The position numbers and the translations under genes were made by a program. The notes beneath the pieces are model-generated. The model was not told the origin of the DNA. It worked only from the letters and a program-made list of their open reading frames with translations, and searched no databases. Positions 1-11,657 of a stretch of DNA of 64,000 bases are shown here, piece by piece. Origin of the DNA: Entonaema liquescens (Eukaryota; Ascomycota; Sordariomycetes; Xylariales; Xylariaceae); assembly GCA_902805475.1 (NCBI GenBank), contig CADCSX010000025.1:992001-1056000 (forward strand). Direction: 5' to 3'. Position 1 is the first letter of the stretch, and every line of letters begins with the position of its first letter.

Positions 1-849
1 AGAAGCCGTGGCGTTAAAGTAAGTCAAAATCTGAATTTGATGAACAAGAAGCGCCTTGGCTTTAAGGCTTAAGACTGGGCGCTGTCATATATAGGTAGGT
101 TTAGAGGAGTAGCAAACTACCATCGTAAGATATCTACAAAGTAATACTTCACTTCCAAACCCCCAAGGCTGGATCACATTCTAAGTAATCCTGCAGTACA
201 CCTCATTAATTCCCAACAATTCTCATGTTTAAATCATTATCATTCGGAAAGAAGGAACAAAAAACGCCATAGAAAAAAAATAATCCCACAAATCCCCGGT
301 TCCCACAAGTCGGATCAATGAACGAGACCATCCTTATATTACAGCTACGTATAGCTGCGCCTAACAGTAACAATTGCCCATTGATGACTCCCAGCTATCA
401 AAAATAGTAGCGCAACAGGTTGGGTTCGAACTCAGCCGAAGCAGTGTGGCTACCACTTGGCCAAGTGCCCCTCCAGAAGCAGTACTAGAAATTGTGGTAA
501 ACGCTATTATATGCACAGGCCTTTGGAACTGTCATTTTGATACAGCTGAAAAATACATAGATACCTAAATGAGGCAGCCGGATATTCTATGGAGAAGCCA
601 TATTTTCCTATTACCTAGCAGCCTTCCCTGTTTATCTAGTGTGATGCCACCCAGGAAACCCAATCGCAACCTTTGACCAGAGCAACTAATCGGTGCACTC
701 TTGTTTCTTCTCTTCTTCGTATCCCTAGCAAGCTAGAGCTATACAATGAAAAAAAAGTAGTAAAAATTTTGTAGTGTTTCTTCCAGATCGCACAGTGATA
801 CCTAAGGCATCATGGATTGTGGACTGGGTATGAGTATGAACCTGCGAAA
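1..849. other. Intergenic, no gene seen
   Basis: No open frame here looks like a protein. The only notable item is a tRNA-like scrap at about 421-475 (minus strand), with an A-box-like TGGCCAAGTGG and a B-box-like GAGTTCGAACC. The two boxes start only 29 nt apart and no acceptor stem or anticodon arm can be folded, so it is not called a tRNA gene. A perfect 14-bp palindrome (CACTTGGCCAAGTG) sits at 454-467. Confidence 0.5.
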
Positions 850-1835
850 GAGTTATGTTAGCTGCAACTGAACTCTGGGAGTTCTTTGTTTCTGTCTATT
901 TTTTCTTCTTCTATTCTTCATCTTTATCATCGTCTTTTTTTTTTCTTTGCCTTTTTTTTTCTCTTGTGGTTTTGTGTGTATGTGTGTATGTGTGTGTGAT
1001 GAGAGGGGAAAAGGGGGTGGGGACAGAGGGGTAGGGGTGCAGTTGGAAAGGAAGAGGACGAAAAAGCGCCTGAAGGAAGGTGATTGGAGGAAAGGAAAAA
1101 GAGCATGAGAAGGAAGGAACTTGGCTGGATGGATGGTAAGGACAATACAAAAGAAAATTAGAAAATTGGCATGGCGGTCACTTGACCTATAGGGTGGAGG
1201 ACAATAGGATAGGAAAATGGAAAGGCATGGAAGTAGAGAATGGACCGGCGGATGGGTGGAATAAATGAAATTAAAAGAACAGAATAAGAGAAACATTGGA
1301 AAGTGGCTGGATGGCGAGAGAAATGGGCTGGCAACTGGAGGCGATGGGTTAGCAGGAGAATGGAGTTGGATTGGAGTTGGATGGAGCTGGATTGGAAGTA
1401 TGGAGTTGGACGCATGGAGTTGGAAGCATGGAATTGGGATGGCAAGTTGGAATGGAGTTGGAATGGAAAGATGAAAAGATGGAAAGATGGAAAAGATGGA
1501 AAAATAGGAAAAGGCCCGGCAGGTGGGCAGGATGGTGGAATGGCGGATTGCCTGGATGGTGTGTTGGAAGAGAACCCGCCCTCCTCCCAATGGAAAAGAA
1601 AAGAAAGAAAATAGAAAGTAACATGGAAGGTAAAGTAGAAAATTGGAAAGTGGAAAGTATGGGAGAGTGGAAAGATAGAAAAGAAAAAAAAAGAAGAAAA
1701 AAAAGGAGGAGGAAAAAATAAGGAGAAGAAAAGAAGAAGGAAAGGAGAAAATTGGAAAGTAGAAAGTATGGAAGAGTAGAAATATAGAAAAGGAAAAGAC
1801 ATAAGAAAGTACAAAAGAGAAGGGGCAAAAGGGGA
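850..1835. repeat. Purine/pyrimidine-asymmetric low-complexity tract
   Basis: The plus strand is almost pure purine from about 1240 to 1830 (GGAAA, TGGA, GAAAAG words), with TGGAGTTGGA-like short repeats at about 1345-1470. At 900-965 it turns into a T-rich/CT-rich stretch, followed by a (TGTG/TATG) patch. Every long open frame across it is an artefact of this composition (poly Phe/Ser/Leu on one strand, Lys/Trp/Glu on the other). No coding signal is seen. Confidence 0.8.
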
Positions 1836-3330
1836 AGATCAAAACTCCATCAACCGACCACCGCGGCATCATGAGCCTGGCCGAAGCCTCTCCGCCAAGC
1901 GACCTCAAACTTGACGGAGACCAGCGATACCCCGCGCTGGAGACCCACCACAGACCCGAATATTCCTCACCCGAAGAGGGACTCCAAATCAGATACTAGT
2001 CTTGTTCCCCACGGAGCAAAGCAACGTCGTAAGGAGTTTAGACAAGGCCTACAACAGGAACCGAGCGACCTCCACAAACTCACAGCGGAGCCAGGCTCAA
2101 CGCTGCTCGTCACCGTCCAAGGCGGGTTGTGTAGTCCCCCCATCCTGGTCGTGCATCGAGTGCCTCGGCGGCCAAAGAGTGCAGGGAATGAAAGAACTTC
2201 ATGAACCCCGCCGACCTCGCCGAGGGTATCCTATTGGTCTCACACCCGGGCGCACTGCGATTCCGGGCTGGCTCTGGAATAAGCAAGGGAACACTTGAGC
2301 TTCTCTCCACCGCGGTTGGGCCACAGCGGGTCCAGGGACCGGCGATCAGTACTGCTTGGCTCTTTGCGGTGGTTGAGGAAGACTTCGTTAGAGAAAAGAA
2401 GGTTAAAACAAAAGAAAGGTTCCGGATGTCCTGGTTGGTTTGTCGAGTTGTCCGTTTTTTCCCCCCTTATTTTTTCCCTTCTTTCCCACCCTCTTTCTCC
2501 TCCCCTCTAGCATGCCAGTTGTCGATTTGTCCTGGAGTGAGCCTGGGAATCTGGTTGAAATTTAGTCGAATTTTGTCGTCGAGAGTCGTGCCGTGCCGTT
2601 CATTTCCCTCTCCTATTCCCCCCCGTCTTTCCCGCCCTCTTTCTCCTCCCATCGATCATACCAGTTGTCGATTCGTCCTGGATTGAGCCTGGAAACCTGG
2701 TCGGACCTTGTCGGAGTTATCGCATAGGAGTCGTCGTACCTGGGTTGTTTTCCGGTTTGCTGGTTCCTATTTGGGTGTCGTATTTCTCTGTGATTATCCT
2801 GTCGTAGCCTATGTCGTAATTGAAATTTCCTTATAGACATAAGTAAGGTAGTGTTCGGGAATCATGGGGGGTTATAAGAGTATAGGGGAAAGGGGGATAT
2901 GTTGATAAGGATGAATTGTTGTGGTGGAAGACGATGAATAGGATTGGGGTTAATGAGTGGTGAGGAAAGTGTAAATGCGAAATAGAGAAATAGATTGCAG
3001 CCTAAAGCGGTCTGCAAGGTGGTGTATGTTTGAAATGAAGCGAAAATTTCTGCCGTAGCAAAATTGTGTGCTCAGGATTGAATGGGTAAGAAAGGTGCTG
3101 CAAGGAAGCCATCGCACAAATAAGAAAAGAAAAAGAATGAACTTACCATATCCATATCCATCCTGTCAATCTCCTCCGGGCCTATGGGGTAAATTGATAA
3201 AGTAAGCATCGTCATCGCCCTACTTATGATAGTAGAAGTAGGAAGAATGCGTTACATATATTGCGATAATTGGGAAGTTAAATGAAAAAGGAAGATGTTA
3301 AGGAGGGACAGGTAAGCGGTGGTTGGGGGG
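1836..3330. other. Intergenic, no gene seen
   Basis: Ordinary base composition, with several short overlapping frames that show no recognisable motif and no consistent splice structure. It contains the tandem duplication listed separately. I see no gene. Confidence 0.4.
2476..2765. repeat. Tandem duplication, about 146-bp unit
   Basis: Two adjacent diverged copies. The block CCAGTTGTCGAT..CCTGGA..GAGCCTGG occurs at 2515 and again at 2661 (offset 146 bp). It is preceded in both copies by a CCCTCTTTCTCCTCCC pyrimidine run and followed by GTCGGA/GTCGAA and GTCGTGCCG/GTCGTCGTACC motifs. Divergence is scattered and includes small gaps, so this is an old local duplication. Confidence 0.7.
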
Positions 3331-3339
3331 ATATTGGGA

Positions 3340-3452
3340 TGATGACGATATTGATAATGATGATAATAATAATAATAATAATAATGATATTGATGGTGAT
3401 GATGATGAAGATGGTGAACAAGAAGAAGAAGAAGATAATGATGATTGATTGG
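3340..3452. repeat. Trinucleotide microsatellite (GAT/AAT/AAG)n
   Basis: A run of GATGAT, (AAT)n, GATGATGAT and (GAA)n triplets in succession. It makes short Asp/Ile/Lys-rich frames with no other support. Confidence 0.85.
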
Positions 3453-5061
3453 TTTGGTTTGATTGAATGGTTGTAGAAAAGGAAAGTGATGTGTAGAATA
3501 TTGCTGATAAACTTACCTGTTTGTAGTGTTGAGTAGTGGTGGTGGTTGTGGTGGTGTTGCTGTTGTTGTGGTTGTTGAAATTGAAAAGTTGGAAAGTTGG
3601 AAATGCAAGAAACTCTGGGAGGGAAGGGATGCTTATATAGAAAAAGTTAGGCTGGCAGAATCGAGACTGATTAGAATCAAAAGCGGTAAGGCAACAGCTG
3701 TACTGGTGATTTAGAAAGTGTGCACAGATAAAATCAAGACCGTACCTTCAGGTTTAGTTGCTGAAGTGATTCAATGTGTGTAGGTAGGTAGGTATGTATG
3801 TGACTGTACAGCTGTAGCCCCTCGATTTTGAGTAGGTACCAATGCAAATACTTCCATGTCACTGCCGTACTAATATAAGCAAACACCGCTAGCCCTACTA
3901 AAATTGTACACATCAGAAGTACAGTTCCTTTTAGTCTGTCCATACAGGTGTAGATAGATCTGAGGGCGATTTTTCGATTTTTCGATTTTTCGTACCTGAG
4001 GTACATCTAAGGTAGGTACGATTTATCTCTATCTACCTTTGAACTTTAGGGAATCACTGATTCTCTAGCATCCACATAGGTAAGTACCTAAGTATTAATG
4101 TCGCTTTTATTTTATTTTAATCGCCATTACACAATATATCACTGCAGGATTAATGCAATTTCCAAACCACGGGGCTTGGATTAGGTTAGGTATCTACCTG
4201 ACTTATTTAAGCCAATATGTATTGTTGTACTTAGGAAAAAGAAATGCGTACCTAGGTACTTACTATTGAATTTAATCATTTTCTAGAATCACGAATCAAG
4301 TAATTTAACCATAAGTCCAAGCTATGGTACATATTTAGGTATCTTTTAAGATCAACTTATACATTAGGTACTTGCATTCGCTCAACTGATTAAAAGATAT
4401 GTTTGCAACAGCTGCTTTAATACAACTAAGGTTTTGGCGATTCAATAATACTTTTCATTTTTTTTGAATCAAGATGTAAACCCATGCTTGAGCCAGAAAA
4501 TAATAGTATATCCCCCCTTTTTGTTGAAGTGACGTTGATTTAGGAGGTTGTTGATGACTCAGCAAATTGACGCCCTTTTAAATTTCTTGTTGTTTGATTG
4601 GTTGCTTAATTAGCTGCTTAATATACCACCCCCTTATCCAACCCCAGGCACTATACTCTTATTACCGTCTGATAACCATCAAAGTCTATTCTGATCGTTA
4701 CATAATGTTCCTAATGTAGAGTAATAGGAGACCTAATGTAATAGGACATTCAAAGTAATAAGAGGTTTAAAGATAAAGTTATGTATAATTGACCCTAATA
4801 CCCAAGCAAAGCTATTACTTATGTCTTAACCATAAATTGTTCAATTATAACGCTTCGGATCTCATGGGTGTCTGCTTCTGGATATATTCCATGTATCTCA
4901 TCAATCATGTTATTCCAGCGGAACGAAAACTATGAAATAACTCAATATCAAACAATACTTTATCATAATTCTATGCCAGGGGTTCAAATGTAATTAAACA
5001 ACTTCTTTGTTTTGGAATACAGATGTTACGTTATAGAACACCAGAAAACAACATATGGTAC
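3453..5061. other. Intergenic, AT-leaning, no gene seen
   Basis: No convincing coding frame. The stretch is rich in short copies of a TAGGTAC/GTACCTA motif (for example near 3780-3790, 3995-4020, 4078-4092 and 4248-4262), which recurs in other intergenic parts of the window. Confidence 0.45.
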
Positions 5062-5082
5062 TGCCGCTATTAAATAGCGGCA
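5062..5082. promoter_or_regulatory. 21-bp perfect palindrome upstream of the 5273 gene
   Basis: Two 10-nt arms, TGCCGCTATT and AATAGCGGCA, around a single A. They are flanked on both sides by CATATG boxes (5052-5057 and 5081-5086). It lies about 190 bp upstream of the ATG at 5273. The symmetry fits a dimeric transcription-factor site, but that role is inferred only. Confidence 0.35.
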
Positions 5083-5272
5083 TATGTCGCTCTTCGTTCA
5101 TTCAAATTATCCGATACATTCATCGCCTGCTTCACATCGCATGATCAACTACGTACTCATCTATAACAATACACAGAAATACTAAACAACAAAAACTAAG
5201 CATTTCTTTGGAACTATATTCACTCAAGAGAATCAATCACCAAGCTCAACAGAACTCAGAGACCCAGAAATC

Positions 5273-6943
5273 ATGGCCAATAGACACACAGACCGCTCTA
5301 ATGTACCCACGCCCAATTGGGCGAACCAGCGGCAAAGGCAATCGGAAAGGGGACGAGGAACGGGACCGGTAGATCCCAACCCCCCTACAACTCTACAATC
5401 CGGCCAGACAGTACCACCGGTAGCTCAAACACCATCATTGTTTGCAGCACATCCGGCATCTCGGACGACACCATCGCTGTTCCCTACGCCAGCTGCGGCT
5501 CGAACATCACTGTTTTCGGCACCTTTATCGTCTCGGGCACCGGCAGTAATTCCAGCACCAATAGGACCAAATGCACCCGCAGTAGCTCAAACACCATCGG
5601 TGGCTCGAAGACCAGCAGTACTTCCTGCACCAGTAGCACCAATGGGACCCCCACTGACACTGCTGTCGGAAGTACCACAACCAACTACATTGGGCCAAGC
5701 AGGAATCGCATCGCCAGCGCCGCAGAGGGCATTTCCACCTCTAAGCTGGATGCCTAGAGACAATAGAGGCCAGACTTCGGGGGGTAGAGGGTTATCAGAA
5801 GCGACAAACCCCTTTGGACCGGCGTCTGGATCCCAACGGAGTTCACAATTAGCGCCACAACAGGCCATTCAACCGCAACCATTGAGTGTTTCGCAAGGAC
5901 AGCCCCAAGGAAACCCCGAAGATGAGAGGATTATGCCCGCGTTGGCTGACTGTAAGTAAACCCTCCATCTTATCCTCCACCTAAATATGCGATTGCTAAC
6001 TCCTATTCTAGTTTTCTACCGATTCAGCAGGGGGTTTGCTGTGGTTAGAAACCGGGCCAATAGAGGCCTCTGCGGCATTCAAGCTCTGGTTCACAGCTTA
6101 TCCTACCAAAGTATCATTCCGGCAGGGATACGACCACCGACTGTCGAGGAGCTCTTACAGGTCTATCACCAAGAAAGGAGTGCAGGTCGATACGAACTGT
6201 GTTTTGCCGCCCACCCGGAAGATAGAAACGCTCAAGGTCCGTTCCAAGCCGAGATACTGGCAGATGTCATAACCCAGTGGAGTCGCCGCACCCCAGGGGT
6301 TCCGCCTCTCGTGGCTGGGTTTTTCCGGAGAGGCACCCAGCCGTTTGCGATGGAGAGGACTGAGCCCAATACTCGCATCGTTTGGATTCATAATTCCAAC
6401 AACCACTGGGAAGGTCTTAGAAGTTCCTGGAACAGAGTGCCTGTCAGGAACTTATTCAGAGCGTACGGCCATCAACTACTTGGGAGCGAAGAACCACCGC
6501 AATGGTTTCGAGATATGATGAGCCAGAGAGAAGAGCCGATACAAGACGAGTCAGAGGAAGAAACTGATTGGGAAGAAGGCCTAGCTACGGTTAGAGAGCG
6601 GCTGCGACAGAGAGAGAGAGAGCTGGGTTGGACACGAGAACAACAACAGCTAGGATATAGATCTGCTGCACCCGCAAGAACGGTACTCGACACCGGGATA
6701 CAAGACAGGGGTGAGGCAAGGGGATCAGATTGGCAGAGGGGATCAAATTGGCAAAGAGGAACGGATTGGCGAAGAGGGCCCAATCAGCGGGGATCGAATC
6801 AGCGAGGACCGAATCGGCGAAGAGGATCCAACCAGAGCAGAGAATCCAACCAGAGCAGAGGATCCAATCAAAGCAGAGGATCCAATCATCGAAGAGGATC
6901 GGATCGGCGAAGACGCGCATGGTTCAACCGAAGAGGAAATTAA
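5273..6943 (+). CDS. Pro-rich protein with cysteine-peptidase-like domain and RG-rich tail
   Basis: Two exons, 5273-5951 and 6012-6943, joined across a 60-nt phase-1 intron (GTAAGT donor, TGCTAAC branch site, CTAG acceptor); 536 aa. Residues 1-225 are low complexity, rich in Pro/Ala/Ser/Thr with several TPSLF-like motifs. Residues about 228-385 look globular and contain NRGLCGIQALVHSL (candidate catalytic Cys) and, about 120 residues later, WIHNSNNHWEGLR (candidate His). This Cys...His arrangement resembles OTU/papain-fold peptidases, but I cannot assign a family. The last ~80 residues are RGSNQ/RGSNW-type repeats encoded by 15-18-bp DNA repeats, as in RNA-binding RG tails. A ubiquitin-type protease role is speculative; the gene model itself is well supported by splice signals and frame. 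Confidence 0.7.
6715..6925 (+). repeat. In-gene minisatellite coding for RGSNQ-type repeats
   Basis: Tandem 15/18-bp units of the AGAGGATCCAATCAGAGC type encode the RG-rich C-terminal tail. Copies differ by point changes, and the central NQSRGS-encoding units (about 6830-6895) are the most alike. The reading frame is kept throughout. Confidence 0.75.
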
Positions 6944-7162
6944 ACCTCAAGATCTCAGTAGAGTAAATTTGTGAAAACATTGTCTACGTCTACTCTATAT
7001 CTAGATAGTTAATAAATTTCGCTCTAAAGATGGCGAATTAGAACATTAGAACTTGTTCTCCCCTCTCCTTTCCTCTTCTTTCCCCTGCTCTCCTCTATGC
7101 TACCGCAGTCGTGACTCATCCTTCACCCCTCTCTATAACATGCCCCCTTCTAACTACCACGT

Positions 7163-7214
7163 CTATACCACCTCATCTATACCACCTCATCTATACCACC
7201 TCATCTATACCACC
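7163..7214. repeat. 14-bp minisatellite, about 3.7 copies
   Basis: Unit CTATACCACCTCAT repeated head to tail, ending in a partial copy. It lies about 50 bp beyond the stop codon of the minus-strand gene at 7266-7774, so it may be in its 3' UTR. Confidence 0.85.
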
Positions 7215-7265
7215 ACACCCACATCATTATCACACCCAGACCAAACAACCGCGATCATCCGCAAC

Positions 7266-7774
7266 TTATTTCTGGCAGTTACCAACGGTGTGCGTAACAC
7301 TCAAGCAAGTCGAGCAGTCGTACCCGTAGATGGACAAGTCCTTGCAGTAGGTGTCGTCGGGGCAGGACTGGCTGGGGCAGCTCTTCTCCTGGCGCGCGTC
7401 GAGGGGCGTAGCCTCGCGGCGCACCTTGGACACGTGCTCGAGAGCCGCGGCCTTGGCCTGTTTGGCCTCGGCCAGGACATCCGCGCTGGGGTCCTTGGAA
7501 GCCGTGGCCCGCTCGTCCAGGTGCGCGAAGTCCACCACGTTGAAGTCCTTGTCGAACGTGCGCACCACGTGGTCAGACCCCACGTGCGTGAAGCCGGCGC
7601 CCGAGGCGTCGCGCTTCAGGTGAGGGGACACGTCGTGGACGGATCGAAGCTTTTGGTCTGGTGTTAGTCCACTGTGTCTTGGGCGCTTGTCGACTTTGGT
7701 CTTACCTGGTTGGCCGAAGGGCCGGCGGCAACGAGGCCAGCGGTAAGGAAACCGAATGCAATGGAGAACTTCAT
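7266..7774 (-). CDS. Small secreted cysteine-rich protein (candidate effector)
   Basis: Two exons on the minus strand, 7774-7706 and 7649-7266, with a 56-nt phase-0 intron (GTAAGA donor, ACTAAC branch site, AAAG acceptor); 150 aa. Exon 1 encodes a textbook signal peptide (MKFSIAFGFLTAGLVAAGPS). Two basic pairs follow, a KR at HLKRD and an RR at KVRRE, compatible with Kex2 processing. The mature C-terminus carries six cysteines within about 40 residues, in the order SCPSQSC, DDTYC, YDCSTC and GNCQK. This layout is typical of small secreted fungal proteins, including effectors and antimicrobial peptides. No named family is recognised, and the coding sequence is GC-rich relative to its flanks. 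Confidence 0.75.
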
Positions 7775-9607
7775 GGTGATGATGGAAGATGTTGGTTTGG
7801 TGTTTGAACTAAGAGTATATCTAAAGTCTTAAGAAGGAGTTGATTGAGATTGCAACAGAGATGTTCTTGCTGATGACATCGAGACCAAGAATTCAGGACT
7901 TCTCGCCGTTACTTTATAGCAACGACCCCTTAATTGATCGACACTTTCTTTAACCATTTTCTTCCGCACCTACCACGATCAACAGAGGTTGAATACCCCT
8001 GGTTCCGCGGACTATACTCGATATTCCCACCATGTGGCGCCGGATATCCATCGTAGGGCTGGAGTTACTCAGCGGTGTGGCGTGGCGGTAAAGCTTGCGT
8101 CGAACGGACCAAATCCTGTCGCGCCAGCCTATTGGCGAGAATAACGACCGGCTTCCAATGGAAGAAGCACGACCCTATTATATAAATTCGGACCCAATCA
8201 AAACTCGTATTTGGTAAGAGTGCGGTACCGCCCGCTGGCAACTAAGATTGTCCATGTATAATATTGTGTATTCACAGGGCTATGGCACAGAGTTGTCCGG
8301 GCTTGTAGGCCATTAATCGATAATGTCCCTAGAATACGACTACCAATAGGAGGTTGCAGTATGGCTGGAATAGTAAAGAAGTTGTGTAGATCTCTTCAAA
8401 GACTTGACAACTCAACTAGAACGTAAACTCGGCCAATATCGTGGCTTCTCGTGTATTAAAAAGGCTATTCACATTGCTCGGAGACTGTGCATTCCGCATA
8501 CTTACTGGGATAACTTAACAAATAGCTTAGGTAGAGATTTCATAATGGATACTGTCAGGATCCCAAATAAAACGTCTCAAGCAAAAAGCAGGTTCAGTAA
8601 GCATAGATGTAGGCCTTCAAGACTAGACTGGATTTCATCCCGGAACGACGGAGTTGCTTCCATGCTACCTGTTCCGCCTTGCCACGCATACTGCGGGTTT
8701 ACTAGAGTCAATACTATTACACCGAGGTTGTGCGGAGGTAAAGTTTTCATCTATCAGTCTAAAAAGAAAAAAAGGAAAAAAAGCAGTATGATTCCCGAGA
8801 CTTAGATATTTCGTAGACTTTTTCGCAGAATAAAATGAGGAGATGTATTGCAAAAAAACATCTGGTTAGACTTACCCATATTATGGAGTTTAGAGACTAT
8901 TATTTCTTAGGATGACACGTCCGGAATCTTGAAAACGTATTGTAGCATCAGAGACAGCCATTTCCCTGGAGTTAAGGGCAGACAAAAGTGAACATAGCCA
9001 ACTACCACACAATAAGTGCTCTATTGATATAAGTAAAACATGAAAGCAAAGGAAGCTAGCATCGTCATAGACTTGTAATAAGCACGATGTAGAACTAACT
9101 AGACCTCCTGCAACAAGTAGATATGCACGAATATGCGAACGTGTCAAAGAGTGAAAGATGTAGGTCTGGGAGCACGCACTACCTTTTGAAAGATCATAAC
9201 CACATGTCGCTGAAATCCTTTGATTTATTGATCGTTCAAGATGCCTGACGTTTGACAGATGGCTTGCAATATTTTAAGCTCAACTGACTCTATAAGTGCC
9301 TAAACATAGACTACAATGAACGCGAACATTCAGCAAACAAGAGAAGATAGAGTAGGCAGCAGATCCAGTAAGTCCTCAAAGACCAGTTACGAATAATGAA
9401 GCCACCGAAAGCCATCGAAGATGGCTACTTCAGTCTTCAGTTACCGACTAAAATATATAGTCTAACCTCTATCGACTCAATCTCGTGAATCCAGCATAGC
9501 TTCCCAACTCGTAACAATCCACCAGCTCAAGCAATAGTGTTAAGAACACCACCAATCTCACACACCGACACAGACTTACTCTACTCTATCCCATCCAAAG
9601 ACAAACC
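7775..9607. other. Intergenic, no gene seen
   Basis: Divergent promoter space between the secreted-protein gene (minus) and the low-complexity gene at 9608 (plus). The longest open frame (about 8404-8805) starts at TTG, has no motif and unremarkable codon use, and is not called. The 9480-9607 segment is C/A-rich without G, as in fungal 5' leaders. Confidence 0.45.
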
Positions 9608-10192
9608 ATGTCAAACCCAAACGAACCACCCAAGCCCGCGGCACCCTATCCGAACGACCAAACCCCGCCGCCCACCACGAGAACAGGCCTCTTCTCCCAA
9701 GAACCCTATGATGCGTATGAGGCTGGCTGGGCAGAATGGGCAGTATACGAAGACATGCGCCGTCCGCCCCCTCCTCTCCCCAGCTCTCCCCCAGCAGCAG
9801 CAACAGCAGGACACAACACGCCCACACAGCAGCAGCAGCAGCAGCAACAGTCGTCGTCCCCCTCACTCCCGCCGGCGCAAGCCCCGCGCCCCGCGCGAAC
9901 ATCCACCTATCTATTCCCCTCCGCGCGCGCGGAGCCCCCGAGCCCGACGCCCGCCTCTCCGCGGCGCGAGTTTCGGTTTCCGGACTACACTGCTAACCCC
10001 AACACCAACGCCGCCGCCGCCGCCGCCGGCGACGCATCGCGGAGACCGGCGAACAGTTGGGGGGGCTTGTTCGCGGCGGAGAACCGGGGGCGAGGCGGCT
10101 CGGGTGGTGGTGGTGGTGGATTGTTCGGGCCCGGGGGAAGGGGGCGTGAACCAACTGGGTTGTTCGGGCTGAGAGACGGAGGAGGAGGATAA
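9608..10192 (+). CDS. Pro/Gln/Gly low-complexity protein with GLF motifs
   Basis: Single-exon frame of 194 aa starting at ACCATGTC. Composition runs from Pro/Thr-rich through a poly-Gln run and a short poly-Ala run to a Gly/Arg-rich end. TGLFSQ, GGLFAAENRGR, GGGLFGPGG and PTGLFGLRD share a GLF core, reminiscent of FG/GLFG-type disordered segments. An acidic aromatic patch (EPYDAYEAGWAEWAVYEDM) near residues 33-51 is the only non-repetitive part. Third positions are strongly G/C, which favours real coding. Function unknown; probably intrinsically disordered. Confidence 0.55.
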   Translation: MSNPNEPPKPAAPYPNDQTPPPTTRTGLFSQEPYDAYEAGWAEWAVYEDMRRPPPPLPSSPPAAATAGHNTPTQQQQQQQQSSSPSLPPAQAPRPARTSTYLFPSARAEPPSPTPASPRREFRFPDYTANPNTNAAAAAAGDASRRPANSWGGLFAAENRGRGGSGGGGGGLFGPGGRGREPTGLFGLRDGGGG

Positions 10193-10998
10193 GAGAGAGG
10201 ACGGTAAGGAGGGACATAATTAAGAGCAAGAGAGATTCGGATTGGATTGGAAGGGAGAAGGGATGGTCTGCTTCAGGCATATTAGTTAGGGGTTGCGCAC
10301 TGATGCTCCCGTTGAGGTTTGGGACTTGGTAGTTGTCTACTTGACAATTCGAGAACGACGCAGTGGTCGTTAAGGCGGAACCGACTAACAAGATACGGCA
10401 AATAATTGGAAGGGATAGAACATGGTATCATTATGAGAGACGTTTCGCATAGGTACCTACCTACTAAAACAAGCAAAGCATTCGCATTGCTTTGAAATGG
10501 ATGTTTGGTATGTTATGTAGCATTTGATGTGTTTGAATATGCGTACAGAATAAGTAGCTACGCCACTTCTACGCCGATTCCATAAGGATTGAGCCAATAT
10601 AATACCTAACGGAAGAGAGATTACGGTTAACACTTGATTGTTAAATGAATATGCAATTCATACAAACAGGGATCAATAAACATCCCCTCTTTCACTCAAC
10701 ATTCTCGGGCATTTCATCAGCATGTCAACTAAGTCTCAGTACAAGACTTTTGGAATAAGATTATACAGCAAAGCATCGAGTAACTATATACATCCCCAGA
10801 ATTAGATAATTCCCCCCCAACGTTTTGTGCATGTCTCATATGTAGTACATAGGTGCGATATAGTCTTCAGCCAGAACCAATTATGATAGCTTTAACTTTT
10901 CACAGGCGAAGAATAATAACTCATACCCCCTATACCTCCCTTAGGGATCTGATAAGAGGGCTTTTTGATTTCCATAGCCCTTGCCCTACGCTTTTCAT
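10193..10998. other. Intergenic, no gene seen
   Basis: No supported coding frame. This is convergent space between the plus-strand gene ending at 10192 and the minus-strand gene ending at 10999, so it probably holds both 3' UTRs. Confidence 0.5.
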
Positions 10999-11657
10999 TT
11001 ACTTGGCGCAGATATGATTCCAGCCACCGACGAGAGTCTGGTCGTTTGCGACAAAGCTCTCGGGTTCCAGCCTATTATACGTGATAAATATTAGCTTATG
11101 CATACTGGCAGACGACCTACCTAGATATATATAGATATATATCAACAAGTAGGTGGCAGCATAAACTTACAGCTCGTCGAAACAGGTGCAGTACGAGCCA
11201 ACATTACTCTTTTCGCCCGCGTAGTTGACGAAGAAACTGCCGGACCCGGCGCCCCGGCGTTGTTGCAGTAGTACTGGCACTTGAACTGGGCGTAGGCGAA
11301 GCCGGACTCGACCGGCTCGGGGACACCAAAGGTCTGTCGGCGTATCATTGTTAACCATCATTCTTGTTCTCTTATACGTATCCTATTATAGGCTACATAT
11401 AGGACTGATGTACTCACGTAAGTGCCGATGACGTGGCTTTTGGACCACGCCTGCTCGGGCTGGTACCCATTCTGAAATGCTACCGTAGGCACGGCCGGAG
11501 CGTAGTTGATGGTATATCCCGCCGTCACGACGGGAGAGCCTGTTGTACAGGGAGCTGCGGCAGGAGTAGGGACTAGGGCTTCAGTAGCCGGGAGCGCAAG
11601 TCCTGCCGTAGCAATTGTCATGATTGATAACACCGTTCGTAAAGTAAAGTTTCCCAT
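10999..11657 (-). CDS. Small secreted protein, frameshifted in exon 2
   Basis: Three exons on the minus strand: 11657-11418, 11333-11171 and 11071-10999. Introns are 84 nt (GTGAGT) and 99 nt (GTAAGT). A signal peptide (MGNFTLRTVLSIMTIATAGLA) starts the protein. Downstream come CQYYCN, then SYCTCFDELLEPESF, and the C-terminal LVGGWNHICAK. Exon lengths sum to 476, one short of a multiple of three. The frame carrying CQYYCNNAGAPG must shift by one base to give GSFFVNYAG...CTCFDEL, and the shift falls at the CCC run at 11245-11247 (GGG on the coding strand). With that base the product would be about 158 aa. Either a sequencing error or a genuine null allele. No enzyme family recognised; likely extracellular. 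Confidence 0.65.

Noticed and set aside
421..475. tRNA-like sequence
   Set aside because: A-box and B-box are too close, and no acceptor stem or anticodon loop can be formed.
853..1908. Long minus-strand frame (351 codons) and companions
   Set aside because: Composition artefact of the polypyrimidine tract; poly-Phe/Ser/Leu with no motif.
8404..8805. 133-codon plus-strand frame
   Set aside because: TTG start, no domain, no splice context, ordinary intergenic composition.
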